From CAVQAH01 sp963784195 (GTDB lineage Bacteria; Acidobacteriota; Vicinamibacteria; Vicinamibacterales; 2-12-FULL-66-21), in the NCBI GenBank assembly GCA_963784195.1, contig CAWARA010000036.1:1-64000 (forward strand): a stretch of 64,000 nt of DNA, in the 5' to 3' direction. The position numbers and the translations under genes are program-made. A model generated the notes under the pieces. It saw nothing but the letters and a program-made list of their open reading frames with translations. It had not been told where the DNA came from and did not search any database. Shown here piece after piece: positions 45,955 to 55,741 of this stretch. Within the stretch, counting starts at the first letter, position 1. Every line of letters starts with the position of its first letter.

Positions 45955-46839
45955 CTAAGTACTGTACTCCCGGCGGCCTACGGTCCACGCGCCCCAGGCC
46001 AGAAAAACGGCCCAAATCAGGGCCAGGCCGGCGACGCTGCCCAGAAAAGTGGGGCTTTCCCTGAAGATCCCCTGCACCAGGCTCAGCACGCTGTCGCTGG
46101 GCATCGCGTGCGGAACCAACCCCTGCAGGTAGTAGGCCACCGTGAACCGCTTCAGGTAGCCCGGGAACGCGAGGGCTGCCTGTTCCCACCCGAATATGAA
46201 AATGAGGCCAATCAGGAGGGGACGCTTGAACTTGGCGCCCACGAAAGCGAAGACCGCCCCGTACACCGCGAGCCCGACCGCCAGGAGCACGAGGTCTTTG
46301 ATCAGGTCCATGAACGAGCCGCCAAGGCTTCCCCGGATGGGCACGACCAGGAGATACACGAGGACGACCGACGGCAGCACCACGAACACCGTGCAGGCAA
46401 GGTAGGCGAGATACTTTCCAACCAGGACCGCGCCGCGCGGAATCGGCCGAGTGAAGAGATACGTGATCGTCTTGTCCTCGACCTCGTCGGCCATCAGCGA
46501 GGTGCCATAGAACACGCCGAGTACCGGCACCGTGAACCGCAGATAGAAGATCCAGATCATCAGACCGAAAATCCCCGGCCCGGTCATCCGGATCGTTGTG
46601 GTGACGCCGTCGCGAACGTCCCGATTGTCGAGGATGGGCGCGCCGAGCCACACGAGCAGGCGCAGAAACAGCGCGATCAATACCGGAGCGGTGACGACCA
46701 GCAACATGAACACCGTGCGCCGCGACCAGAGCATCTCGCTCAGCGACAGGTCGAAGATTCTGAAACTGGACGCCAGGTATCCGGGCTGGGGCGGCAGCGG
46801 TCGGACGGACGCGGCGGGAGCCGCAGCGATGTCGTTCAT
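45955..46839 (-). CDS. ABC-2 type transporter permease
   Basis: A 294-residue membrane protein with about six hydrophobic spans (VFMLLVVTAPVLIALFLRLL, GIFGLMIWIFYLRFTVPVL, LACTVFVVLPSVVLVYLLV, LVLLAVGLAVYGAVFAFVG and others) and the ABC-2 segment ADEVEDKTITYLFTRPIPRG. It overlaps the ATPase gene by four bases, so it is its coupled membrane partner. Such pairs export drugs, lipids or polymers; no substrate can be assigned. Confidence 0.87.
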   Translation of the reverse strand: MNDIAAAPAASVRPLPPQPGYLASSFRIFDLSLSEMLWSRRTVFMLLVVTAPVLIALFLRLLVWLGAPILDNRDVRDGVTTTIRMTGPGIFGLMIWIFYLRFTVPVLGVFYGTSLMADEVEDKTITYLFTRPIPRGAVLVGKYLAYLACTVFVVLPSVVLVYLLVVPIRGSLGGSFMDLIKDLVLLAVGLAVYGAVFAFVGAKFKRPLLIGLIFIFGWEQAALAFPGYLKRFTVAYYLQGLVPHAMPSDSVLSLVQGIFRESPTFLGSVAGLALIWAVFLAWGAWTVGRREYST

Positions 46840-47762
46840 GATTTGACCAGGTACTGGAAGACCGCCTGGAGGTTGTCGTCCGGGGACGTCACCTCGTCAA
46901 TCGCCCCGTATTCGCCGCTGGCGGCGAGCTCCGTCAGGCGCGCGTAGAACATGTCCGGCTTACCCGTCTCGATGATGACCGCCCCGTCCTCGAATTTCAG
47001 GCTGCGCACATCGGCGCGCGCGAGAAAGTCGCGAGCGAGGCCGCGCGGATCGTCGGCGCGGACGTACACCGTGTGGGGATGCTCGTCGATGAGATCGCGA
47101 ATCTGGTGCACGTCGCCTTCGGCGAGAATCCGGCCGTTGTTGATCAGCAGGATGGTCGACGTCATCGACTCGATCTCGTGCAGGATGTGGCTCGAGACGA
47201 TGATGCTCTTGCCGCGGCGCGCCCAGTCGCGGATCAGCCTGATGGTCTTGCGTCGCGCGAGCGGATCCATACCGGCCAGCGGCTCGTCGAGAATGAGCAG
47301 CGACGGGTCGTGCACGATGGCCTGCGCGAGCTTGACGCGCTGCCGCATGCCCTTGCTGTACGCGCCGATCTTCTTGCCGGCCGCGTCCATCAGATCCACG
47401 GCCGTCAGTGCCTTGCGCGCGGCCTCGTCAGCTTCCTTTTCGCCGAAGCCGTTCAGGCGAACGAGAGCGGTCACCCACTCGAGGCCGGTCATGCGCTCGT
47501 AGAACGAGTCCTGCTCCGGGCAGAAGCCGATCTGAAAGTACAGGTGCGGATTCGACCAGATCGGTTCTCCCAGGACCTTCACCGAGCCCTTGTTCGGCTT
47601 CAGCTGGCCGGTGATCAGCTTCATGAACGTCGACTTGCCGGCCCCGTTCGGCCCGAGCAGCCCGGTGATCCCCGACGGCACGCTGACCGTGACGTCGTTC
47701 AGACCAATGACCTGCCCGTACCACTTCGAGACGTGCTCGGCGGTGACGACAGCGGTGCTCAC
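46836..47762 (-). CDS. ABC transporter ATPase (second of two)
   Basis: From GTG 47762 (MSTAVVTAEHVSKWYGQVIG) this is 308 residues. Walker A is GPNGAGKSTFMK, the signature YSKGMRQRVKLAQAIVHDPS, Walker B LLILDEPLAGMD and the switch His in VSSHILHEIE. The short C-terminal domain fits export ATPases of the ABC-2 class. It overlaps the permease genes on both sides by four bases, a tightly coupled unit. Confidence 0.92.
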   Translation of the reverse strand: MSTAVVTAEHVSKWYGQVIGLNDVTVSVPSGITGLLGPNGAGKSTFMKLITGQLKPNKGSVKVLGEPIWSNPHLYFQIGFCPEQDSFYERMTGLEWVTALVRLNGFGEKEADEAARKALTAVDLMDAAGKKIGAYSKGMRQRVKLAQAIVHDPSLLILDEPLAGMDPLARRKTIRLIRDWARRGKSIIVSSHILHEIESMTSTILLINNGRILAEGDVHQIRDLIDEHPHTVYVRADDPRGLARDFLARADVRSLKFEDGAVIIETGKPDMFYARLTELAASGEYGAIDEVTSPDDNLQAVFQYLVKS

Positions 47763-48598
47763 GTGACCACCTCCACACCGCGGACGCGACGCTCGAGCAC
47801 GGAGATCGAGAGGACGATCAAGCCGATGATCACGGTCAGTGACACCGGCCACGGCGTCAGGTATCTGGGCTTCACGCGAAACACGACGTCGACGACCTGC
47901 GACAGGCTCGCGGTCACCGACAGCCACGACAGCGAGGAGTCACCGGTGATCGCATACATCGCACCGAAAATCGCCGCCGTGAAGAAAATGATGCCTGCGT
48001 ACAGGATGCCGACGTAGCGGCTGCTCTTGGACAGCGACGACAACGCGAGCATCGTGAAGCTGGCGACCAGCACCTGCAACATCGAGCCGACCGTGATGGC
48101 CGGGAACAGGAAGGCGTTTTTCTTCAGGAACTCGAAGCTGCCGGCGAACATGACCTGCAGCATCAACAACAGGATCGCCGGGACGAGGGTCACCAGCGTC
48201 AGAAAGACGATGAGGACCATCGCCTTCCCGGCGATGTATTCCGATCGCATCAGCGGCTTGGACAAATAGATCTGCAGCGCGTTGGCCCGCCGGTCGCTGG
48301 CGATCAGCCCGGCGCCGACGTAGATCGTGATGATGAAGACGAAAAAGTCCTGCTGCTCGAGGAACTGGCGGAACGTGTCGGCGGTGGGGGCGAGCATCGC
48401 CACCTGAGGGAAATTCGTGGACACGTAGATCTGCACGGCGCGCACCACGAAGGGGAGCCACGCAAAGATCAAGAGGCCCATGAACGCGCGCTTGCGGAGC
48501 ATGTTGACGATGCCCGCCCACGCGATGACCGTCCAGGCCCTTCCCGGCGACGTCTTGCCGCCTCCGTACCGCCGGTAACTTTGATCGTGTATTGGCAT
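47759..48598 (-). CDS. ABC-2 type transporter permease
   Basis: A 279-residue membrane protein. It begins with a soluble MPIHDQSYRRYGGGK and then shows at least six hydrophobic spans (GLLIFAWLPFVVRAVQIYV, FFVFIITIYVGAGLIASDRR, AMVLIVFLTLVTLVPAIL, YVGILYAGIIFFTAAIFGAM, SLTVIIGLIVLSISVL). It contains the ABC-2 ALQIYLSKPLMRSEYIAGK segment. It sits between two ATPase genes in one operon and probably pairs with one of them, giving two related exporters or a heteromeric one. Confidence 0.87.
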   Translation of the reverse strand: MPIHDQSYRRYGGGKTSPGRAWTVIAWAGIVNMLRKRAFMGLLIFAWLPFVVRAVQIYVSTNFPQVAMLAPTADTFRQFLEQQDFFVFIITIYVGAGLIASDRRANALQIYLSKPLMRSEYIAGKAMVLIVFLTLVTLVPAILLLMLQVMFAGSFEFLKKNAFLFPAITVGSMLQVLVASFTMLALSSLSKSSRYVGILYAGIIFFTAAIFGAMYAITGDSSLSWLSVTASLSQVVDVVFRVKPRYLTPWPVSLTVIIGLIVLSISVLERRVRGVEVVT

Positions 48599-48606
48599 GG
48601 ATGCGG

Positions 48607-49602
48607 TTATTCCTCGCCGATCGCCTTTGCGAAGACATCCTCGAGCGTCGGGACGCTCGGACGGAGGTGACGGACCTGCACGCGATGCTCTGACGCCAGT
48701 TTGAAGATCGCCTGCTGGTCGCGGCCGTTCGCGCCGACCAGCCCGGACGGCACGAACACGCGCATCACGTCCTCGTCGGTCGAATGGACGTCCATGCCCG
48801 CCTTGCGCAGCACGTCGAGGAAGGCCGGAAGGTCACCCTTCACGCGCAGCTCGAACACGCGGCCGGCAGGCCCCTTCAACTCGTCGATCGGGCCCTGCGC
48901 CGCGATCTGTCCCTTGTCCATCACCACGACGTGATCGCAGGTGAACTCGACGTCGGGCAGCAGATGCGAGGAGAGGATCAGGTTGACGTTCTTGTTGTGC
49001 CCCAGGTCGTGCACGAGCTCGAGCATCTCGTCGCGGCCCTTGGGGTCCATGCCGTTGGTCGGTTCGTCGAGGAACAGCAGGTCCGGATCGTGAACGAGAG
49101 CCTGCGCCAGCTTGATCCGCTGCTTCATGCCGGTCGAATAAGTCTCGACGTTGCGATACCGTGCTTCGCCCAGGCCGACGTAGTAGAGCACCTCGTGCGC
49201 GCGCTGCATCGCGTCAACCTGGGGAAGGCCCGCGAGCTGCCCGCAATAGGCCACGAACGAGACCGCGTTCATGCCCGGAATATGAGCGTCGCTCTCCGGC
49301 ATGTAGCCGATCCGCGCACGAATCTCCATCGGGCGGTCCGCGACGTCGAGGTCGAGCACGGTCATGCGCCCCTTGTCCGGCTTCACGAAGCCCAGGAGCG
49401 CCTTCAGCATCGTGCTCTTGCCCGCCCCGTTCGGACCGAGCAACCCGACCGCCCCCGGCGCAAAACTGGCCGAGACGTCCTTCAGCGCCTGGTTTTTTCC
49501 ATAGATGACCGTGACGCCGTCGAGTTTCACGACCGGCCCGGTAAACACGGGCCGCGGTTCGCGGGCAGGAGGGGCGGTTGCCGGGATGTTGGTCGTATCC
49601 AA
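48607..49602 (-). CDS. ABC transporter ATPase (first of two)
   Basis: A 331-residue ATPase with an extra N-terminal stretch (PPAREPRPVFTGPVVKLDGV). Walker A is GPNGAGKSTMLKALL, the signature YSTGMKQRIKLAQALVHDPD, Walker B LLFLDEPTNGMD and the switch His in ILSSHLLPDVE. A C-terminal segment (VLRKAGMDVHSTDEDVMRVF) resembles the regulatory tail of export ATPases. It is the first gene of the four-gene cassette. Confidence 0.92.
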   Translation of the reverse strand: MDTTNIPATAPPAREPRPVFTGPVVKLDGVTVIYGKNQALKDVSASFAPGAVGLLGPNGAGKSTMLKALLGFVKPDKGRMTVLDLDVADRPMEIRARIGYMPESDAHIPGMNAVSFVAYCGQLAGLPQVDAMQRAHEVLYYVGLGEARYRNVETYSTGMKQRIKLAQALVHDPDLLFLDEPTNGMDPKGRDEMLELVHDLGHNKNVNLILSSHLLPDVEFTCDHVVVMDKGQIAAQGPIDELKGPAGRVFELRVKGDLPAFLDVLRKAGMDVHSTDEDVMRVFVPSGLVGANGRDQQAIFKLASEHRVQVRHLRPSVPTLEDVFAKAIGEE

Positions 49603-49671
49603 GTGCCTTACTTATACGCTAATCGTAATCTCGTTGTTCTGGTTGACGGTCATCTGACGCCGACACGATGT

Positions 49672-49705
49672 TGCTCCGCGCGAAGGCGGAAAGGTCGGCC
49701 TACAG
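49672..49705. repeat. GCGAAGGCGGAAAGGTCGG word (single copy)
   Basis: GCTCCGCGCGAAGGCGGAAA followed by GGTCGGCCTACAGAG matches the right arm of the 37272-37399 element. It sits at the 3' end of the SnoaL-NUDIX-HD gene. Confidence 0.55.
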
Positions 49706-51199
49706 AGTCCCTCGCAGTCCCAGCGCATCGGCCTCGACACGCATGAACTGAATGACGTTGGTGATGTGCTGATCGAGCGGGAGGCCGATTTCCTCCGCCC
49801 CCTTACGCAGGTCGTCGCGATTGACCGCTCGAGCGAACGCCTTGTCCTTCATCCGCTTGATGACCGACGGCGCCTCGAGGTCGAGCACGCTCTTCGACGG
49901 CCGCACGAGCGCCGCCGCGGTGATGAAGCCGGACATCTCGTCGCACGCATAGAGCGTGTGCTCGAGCCGCGATTCGCGCGGCACGCCCGAGTACTCGGCG
50001 TGCGAGAGAATCGCGCGCGTCACCCACTCGGGATATCCCTGCGCCTTGAGGATCTCGACGCCGCGGAACGGATGATCCTCGGGCGTCGGCCAGCGCTCGT
50101 AGTCGAAGTCATGCAGCAGCGCGACGAGCCCCCAGTCCGCTTCGTTCTCGCCCCACAGCCGCGCATAGCCGCGGACCGACGCCTCGACAGCGAGCATGTG
50201 CTTGCGAAGGCTGTCGCTTTGCGTGTATTCGGTCATCAGCGCGAACGCGCCGTCTCTCGTCAATGCCACCTCAACCCCACCATGATAGCTTCCCAGGGTC
50301 AGATCTGACCCTAATACTCGCAGCGCGCGCTCGATGACGTTGACGGCCTTCGCCGTGAGGCCGTACTCGCCCAGGTTCAGCGGATCGGCGAGCACCACAT
50401 CCGAAACGTCAGAGCCGAACTGCAGCCGTCCGGATACCGGCCTGCACAAATAATCTATCAGCACGAAGTGATAGCGAACGCGCTGGTCCTCGTCGAAGAG
50501 GATGCGATCGAAGACGTCGACGACGGGGCCTACCTGGACGACGAGTCCGGTCTCCTCCGCGATCTCGCGCGCGACGCCTGATTCCAGCGTCTCGCCGATC
50601 TCCAGCATGCCGCCGGGGAGACTCCACTGTCCCGCCAGCGGCTCGAATCGCCGCTTGATCAGAACGACCGCGCCAGCGCTCGGCAGCCGCTCATTCCAGC
50701 CAATCGCAGCCCGATCGACGTCGGTCACCATCACCACCGCGCCGACGCCAACGACCGGTCGCTCAGGATAGTGCCGCGGGCTGTCTGACGCTCGCGGCGC
50801 CGGTTTCGCGGCGGGCTCGGTGGACACAACGCTCCGATGCCGCCGAATCAGACCATCTTCGACGAGAAAATGACTGTAGCCATTCGTCGAGACGACGTGC
50901 CCCGTCGCCCTGACCACCAGCCGGCGCGACCAGTTGGCCTGAACCCACCCCCAACCGGTGCCGATTCCACCAATCGTGCGCACGCGAAAATACGAACCGT
51001 CGTCATGCCCGGGCGCAAATTCGTCCACGAGTTGCGCGAGCCGCATGCGGTTCTCTTCGCGGCCTCGCACGAACAGCTGCCCATCGTCCTGGAACACGTT
51101 CTCGGTAACGCAGAGAGGGTCGTACAGCGAAGCCACCGAATCCATGTCGGCGCGGTTGAACGCCCGGTAGTACTCGCGCACGACGTCGAACTGGTCCAT
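49700..51199 (-). CDS. Three-domain fusion: SnoaL-like + NUDIX hydrolase + HD domain
   Basis: From ATG 51199 (MDQFDVVREYYRAFNRADMD) this is 499 residues. Residues 1-125 are SnoaL/NTF2-like (YSHFLVEDGLIRRHRSV). Residues 150-295 are NUDIX, with the box GGMLEIGETLESGVAREIAEE followed by TGL. Residues 322-499 are an HD-type domain (YTQSDSLRKHMLAVEAS, LLHDFDYERW, ILSHAEYSGVPRES). The last domain normally stands alone. The joint near residues 296-302 is encoded by the palindrome at 50295-50312. It might clean up a damaged nucleotide and act on a related phosphoester, but no substrate is shown. Confidence 0.85.
   Translation of the reverse strand: MDQFDVVREYYRAFNRADMDSVASLYDPLCVTENVFQDDGQLFVRGREENRMRLAQLVDEFAPGHDDGSYFRVRTIGGIGTGWGWVQANWSRRLVVRATGHVVSTNGYSHFLVEDGLIRRHRSVVSTEPAAKPAPRASDSPRHYPERPVVGVGAVVMVTDVDRAAIGWNERLPSAGAVVLIKRRFEPLAGQWSLPGGMLEIGETLESGVAREIAEETGLVVQVGPVVDVFDRILFDEDQRVRYHFVLIDYLCRPVSGRLQFGSDVSDVVLADPLNLGEYGLTAKAVNVIERALRVLGSDLTLGSYHGGVEVALTRDGAFALMTEYTQSDSLRKHMLAVEASVRGYARLWGENEADWGLVALLHDFDYERWPTPEDHPFRGVEILKAQGYPEWVTRAILSHAEYSGVPRESRLEHTLYACDEMSGFITAAALVRPSKSVLDLEAPSVIKRMKDKAFARAVNRDDLRKGAEEIGLPLDQHITNVIQFMRVEADALGLRGTL
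50295..50312. repeat. Perfect 18-bp palindrome inside a coding region
   Basis: AGGGTCAGATCTGACCCT lies at the NUDIX/HD domain joint and is translated as part of GSDLTL. Perfect palindromes of this kind usually sit between genes, so a repeat insertion that fused two genes is a possibility. Confidence 0.75.
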
Positions 51200-51216
51200 A
51201 TCTGAAGACTGACGAC

Positions 51217-51306
51217 CGACAATTCCCAACTTCCAACTCCAACTCCCAAGCAGATCGAGTCGACCGACTGCGATTCCTTTGGGAGTTGGGAGTTGGAAGT
51301 TGGGAG
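51217..51306. repeat. CCAACTCC word array with its inverted copy
   Basis: AATTCCCAACTTCCAACTCC with AACTCCCAA (51220-51250) faces TTTGGGAGTTGGGAGTTGGA with AGTTGGGAG (51278-51306) across a loop of about 25 nt. It fills the gap between the SnoaL-NUDIX-HD start and the yjbQ stop. Confidence 0.85.
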
Positions 51307-51310
51307 TTTC

Positions 51311-51727
51311 TTATGCGACCCCCAGCACCTTGACGACGACCCGCTTCCGCCGTTGACCGTCGAACTCGGCGTAGAAGATCTGCTCCCACGGTCCGAGGTC
51401 CAGCTTGCCACCCGTAATCGGCACGAGGACCTGATGACCCATGATCGTGCGCTTGAGGTGCGCGTCAGCGTTGTCCTCGCCGGTCTGATGATGTTTGTAC
51501 GGGAGGCCGCTCGGCGCGAGCTTCTCGAGCCAGACCTGAAAATCGCTAATCAGCCCGTCCTCCCAGTCGTTCACGTAGACGCCGGAAGTGATGTGCATCG
51601 CCGACACCAGCACGATGCCGTCCTGAACGCCGCTCTTCTTGACGATGGACGAGATCTCGTCGGTGATGCGGATGAACTCCTGCCGCTTCTTCGTCTCGAA
51701 CCAGAGATAGTCGGTGTGGGTCTGCAT
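51311..51727 (-). CDS. YjbQ/UPF0047 family protein
   Basis: A 138-residue protein from ATG 51727 (MQTHTDYLWFETKKRQEFIR). VLVSAMHITSGVYVNDWEDG, then HLKRTIMGHQVLVPITGGKL and DLGPWEQIFYAEFDG, are the fold's signature; the conserved metal-site His and Asp are present. Members show thiamine-phosphate-synthase-like activity in some assays, but their physiological role is unsettled. The frame is open further upstream into the repeat at 51763-51845; the chosen start matches the family length. Confidence 0.9.
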   Translation of the reverse strand: MQTHTDYLWFETKKRQEFIRITDEISSIVKKSGVQDGIVLVSAMHITSGVYVNDWEDGLISDFQVWLEKLAPSGLPYKHHQTGEDNADAHLKRTIMGHQVLVPITGGKLDLGPWEQIFYAEFDGQRRKRVVVKVLGVA

Positions 51728-51762
51728 GATCTTGATCTCGGCTGGGGCCTGCGGCTCGGGAC

Positions 51763-51845
51763 TCCAGCAGCGCGCGGCTTCAGCCGCGCGTCGGCGACCG
51801 TGGCGCGGCTCTAAAGAGCCGCGCTGCTGGAGCCCCGAGTCCAGA
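51763..51845. repeat. REP-like hairpins, second copy of the GCGCGGCTTCAGCCGCGC family
   Basis: TCCAGCAGCGCGCGGCTTCA with GCCGCGCGTC is identical to about 29 bp at 3336-3365. It is followed by GGCGCGGCTCTAAAGAGCCG and GCGCTGCTGGAGCC, closing the element with inverse CAGCAG ends. It separates tsaD and yjbQ. Confidence 0.75.
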
Positions 51846-51851
51846 GCCCCG

Positions 51852-52969
51852 TCAGAGCGACAGCGACGCCTCCGCATTGAAGTCCCACGCGCCGACCACA
51901 CCGGCGCGGAAGCGGCGGAGGCCGGCGGCGCCGATCATCGCGGCGTTGTCGGTGGACAGCGCCAGCGGCGGCACGAACACCGGAACGCCTGCACGCGCGC
52001 CGCGCGCCGTGGCGTCGGCTCGCAGACGGCTGTTGGCCGACACGCCCCCGGCGATGCCGATGCTCTTCGCGTCCAGCCACTGTGCGGCCTCGAAGGTCCG
52101 GTCGAGCAACGCGCCGATCACTACCCGCTGAAAACTTGCACAGAGATCCGCCAGCTCCGCATGCGACAGCACAGTTCCTGAGCCGTCAGCGGATGCCGCA
52201 GGACCTGAGACCGCTATGCCAGTTCGACTCTGGACCTGTCGCAGCACCGCCGTTTTCAGCCCGCTGAAGCTGAAGTCGATCCGGCGCGCGACGCTCGGCG
52301 GCAGCAGGCCGTGTGCCGTGGCGGAAGGATCGTTGCGATCCGGATGCGTCAGGCGCGCCACCGGTAGATTCCACGCCGCGTCGTTCCCCTCACGAGCGAG
52401 CTTGTCGATGATCGGCCCACCCGGATACCCAAGTCCTAACAGCTTCGCAACCTTGTCGTACGCCTCGCCGGCCGCATCGTCTCTGGTCCTGCCGATGAGG
52501 CGATACGACCCGGGCTCCGCCACCAGGTAGAGGCTGGTGTGTCCGCCGGAAACGACCAGCACCGCGCTGGGCAGCGGCAGCTCGCCATGCGCCAGCACGA
52601 GCGACTCGATATGTCCGGCGAGGTGATGCACCGGCACGACCGGCAGGCCGCGTGCCCAGGCCACCGACTTCGCGAACGAAACGCCGACGAGCAGCGACCC
52701 GACGAGGCCGGGACCTTGCGTTACCGCGATGGCGCCGATGTCGTCGAACGTCGCCCCCGCTTGCGCGAAGGCTTCTTCGACAACGCCGCAGATGTCACGG
52801 ACGTGCTGTCTGGACGCAAGCTCAGGGACGACGCCGCCCCATTCGCGGTGGATAGCGGTCTGGGAGGCGACCACGTTCGAGCGAATCGCCCACGGATGCT
52901 GCGGGTCCCCGGTCTCCGCGACGATCGCCGCCGCCGTCTCGTCGCACGAGGTTTCGATGGCGAGGATGT

Positions 52970-52973
<4 letters not shown>
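51852..52973 (-). CDS. tsaD: tRNA N6-adenosine threonylcarbamoyltransferase TsaD
   Basis: TsaD transfers threonylcarbamoyl to A37 of ANN-reading tRNAs. The conserved N-terminus (NILAIETSCDETAAAIVAE) and the metal-binding HHLAGHIESLVLAH, VVSGGHTSLYLV, GLGYPGGPIIDKLAREG and GIAGGVSANSRLR are intact. The frame has no ATG, GTG or TTG before the N-terminal motif; the only candidate is CTG 52973, overlapping the mtnA stop (CTGA), so either this is a rare CTG start or an indel has removed the start. Corrected length is about 373 residues. Confidence 0.94.
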
Positions 52974-54019
<1,046 letters not shown>

Positions 54020-54026
54020 AAGCCTC

Positions 54027-54668
54027 TTATTCTAGCAGTCGATTGTCGAAGGGCATCGGCAGCAGCGCCGAGAGACGAAGACGCGCAGTCGGACCGGAGA
54101 GATTGGCCAGGATGATGTCGATGTCGCCGCAATATTCCCAGAGCAACTGGCGGCACGGCCCGCACGGCGGCGTCGGATCCGGCGTGTCGGCGACCACCGC
54201 AATGCGCGTGAAGATCTCGCGGCCATCGGATAGTGCCTTCACCAGCGCGACGCGCTCGGCGCAAAGCGTGAGCCCGTAGGTCGCATTCTCGATGTTGCAA
54301 CCGGTGACGACCTCGCCGTCGGAGGTCTCGAGGGCCGCGCCCACCTTGAATCCGGAGTACTGCGCATGCGCGCGTGTGCGCGCATCGACCGCGGCAAGGA
54401 CCAGAGCCGCTTCACCGGCCGACTCATCAGCCGATGCGTCGAGCGGCAATGCCGCCCACGCCTCCTCATCGCGTCGATCCCCGCCAGACCGGCGATCGGA
54501 GCGCCGGCGGTCAGCGGGGTTGTATCGGTCCGCGAGGGCCTCGTTTTTTTTGGTGCGGTGCCGGCGATCGGCCGACACCCGCCGCTCCGGGTCTTCCCTG
54601 CGTTCGGCTTCGGGCCAGCGCTTCGCGGGCGCGTCAGGCTGATCCGGCTTGGAATCAGAGTCGCTCAA
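54027..54668 (-). CDS. cdd: Cytidine deaminase with a basic N-terminal extension
   Basis: The C-terminal part is a tetrameric-type cytidine deaminase: NIENATYGLTLCAERVALVK with zinc ligand Cys136 and catalytic Glu138, and TPPCGPCRQLLWEYC with Cys169 and Cys172. It deaminates cytidine to uridine. The first 85 residues are unlike the family: highly charged Arg/Asp/Glu sequence (RREDPERRVSADRRHRT, NPADRRRSDRRSGGDRR). The start is ATG 54668, overlapping pnp by 14 bp; later starts would leave a normal-sized enzyme, so the extension might be untranslated. The group fits nucleoside salvage. Confidence 0.88.
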   Translation of the reverse strand: MSDSDSKPDQPDAPAKRWPEAERREDPERRVSADRRHRTKKNEALADRYNPADRRRSDRRSGGDRRDEEAWAALPLDASADESAGEAALVLAAVDARTRAHAQYSGFKVGAALETSDGEVVTGCNIENATYGLTLCAERVALVKALSDGREIFTRIAVVADTPDPTPPCGPCRQLLWEYCGDIDIILANLSGPTARLRLSALLPMPFDNRLLE

Positions 54669-55488
54669 GGATCCCCTCCAGCAGCGCGCTGAATTGCGAC
54701 CGGACGCGCCGTGCCACCTCCATCACCTCGTTGTGATCGAGCGGCTGAGGAAGCACGCCCGCTGCCGCGTTGGTGATGCACGAGATGCCGAGCACTTCCA
54801 TCCCCATGTGGCGCGCAACGATGGCTTCGGGTGCGGTCGACATCCCGACCGCGTCAGCGCCGATGGTGCGCAGGTAGCGGATCTCCGCCGGCGTTTCGTA
54901 ACTTGGACCGTGAAGCGCGACGTAGATCCCTTCGCCGAGCTGCTGGCCCATGCCCTTCGCCGTGTCCCGCGCCAGTCCGCGCAGCCGCGGCGAATACAAG
55001 GCGGTCATGTCAGGGAATCGCTGACCGAAGCGATCGTCGTTGGGGCCCACGAGCGGGTTGCTGCCCATCAGGTTGATGTGGTCCGCAATGAGCATCAGGG
55101 TTCCGGGAGTCAGGTCGCGATTGATGCCGCCGGCGGCATTCGTCAGGATCAACGTCTTGACGCCGAGCGTTCCCATCACCCGCGTCGCAAACGTCACCGT
55201 CTGCATCGAGTGACCTTCGTAGTAGTGCGCGCGCCCGCTCAGCGCAATCACCTTGCGGCCCTTGTGCGCGCCGGCGACCAGCCGTCCCGCGTGACCAATC
55301 ACGGTTGTGCCCGGCCAGTTGGGGATGTCGCCGTACGGAATCGTGGTGGCACCCTTGAAGCTGTCAGCGAAGTCGCCCAGGCCGGAGCCAAGCACGATCG
55401 CGACCGTGGCGTCGCCGGCTCCCCGCTCGCGTAGCCAGGCCGCCGTCTGCTGAACCGCCTCGAAATAGCGTATCGAATCAGTGGTCAT
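54655..55488 (-). CDS. punA: Purine nucleoside phosphorylase (trimeric, PNP-I type)
   Basis: A 277-residue enzyme that releases purine bases and ribose 1-phosphate. Motifs are IVLGSGLGDFADSFK, VIALSGRAHYYEGHSMQTV, TLILTNAAGGINRDLTPGT, VALHGPSYETPAEIRYLRTI and GMSTAPEAIVARHMGMEVLG, with ISCITNAAAG near the end, all typical of the trimeric class. It is the third gene of a nucleoside salvage group (deoA, nupC, pnp, cdd, mtnA). Its start lies directly after the 13-bp repeat array. Confidence 0.95.
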   Translation of the reverse strand: MTTDSIRYFEAVQQTAAWLRERGAGDATVAIVLGSGLGDFADSFKGATTIPYGDIPNWPGTTVIGHAGRLVAGAHKGRKVIALSGRAHYYEGHSMQTVTFATRVMGTLGVKTLILTNAAGGINRDLTPGTLMLIADHINLMGSNPLVGPNDDRFGQRFPDMTALYSPRLRGLARDTAKGMGQQLGEGIYVALHGPSYETPAEIRYLRTIGADAVGMSTAPEAIVARHMGMEVLGISCITNAAAGVLPQPLDHNEVMEVARRVRSQFSALLEGILERL

Positions 55489-55494
55489 GTTTTA

Positions 55495-55741
55495 TCACGA
55501 GGGTTCATGACGAAGGTTCATGACGAAGGTTCATGACGAGGGTTCATCACGAGGGTTCATCACGAGGGTTCAGGACGAAGGTTCGTTTCTCGGACACCGG
55601 TCCTCGAACCACCGCTGGGAACCCGTTGGGCACTACCGTCATGAACCATCGTCGTGAACCACCGTCGTGAACCATCGTCGTGAACCCTCGTCGTGAACCC
55701 TCGTCCTGAACCCCCGTCCTGAACCCCCGTCCCCCGTGTCA
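55495..55741. repeat. 13-bp GAGGGTTCATGAC array and inverted array
   Basis: About seven units of GAGGGTTCATGAC (55498-55585) are followed, after a short unrelated stretch, by about nine units of the complement type GTCGTGAACCATC (55627-55734). Each unit contains CATG, so an ATG exists on both strands. It lies between nupC and pnp. Confidence 0.88.

Noticed and set aside
55495..55741. CRISPR-like appearance of the 13-bp arrays
   Set aside because: Units are 13 bp, directly adjacent without unique spacers, and switch orientation midway; there are no cas genes.
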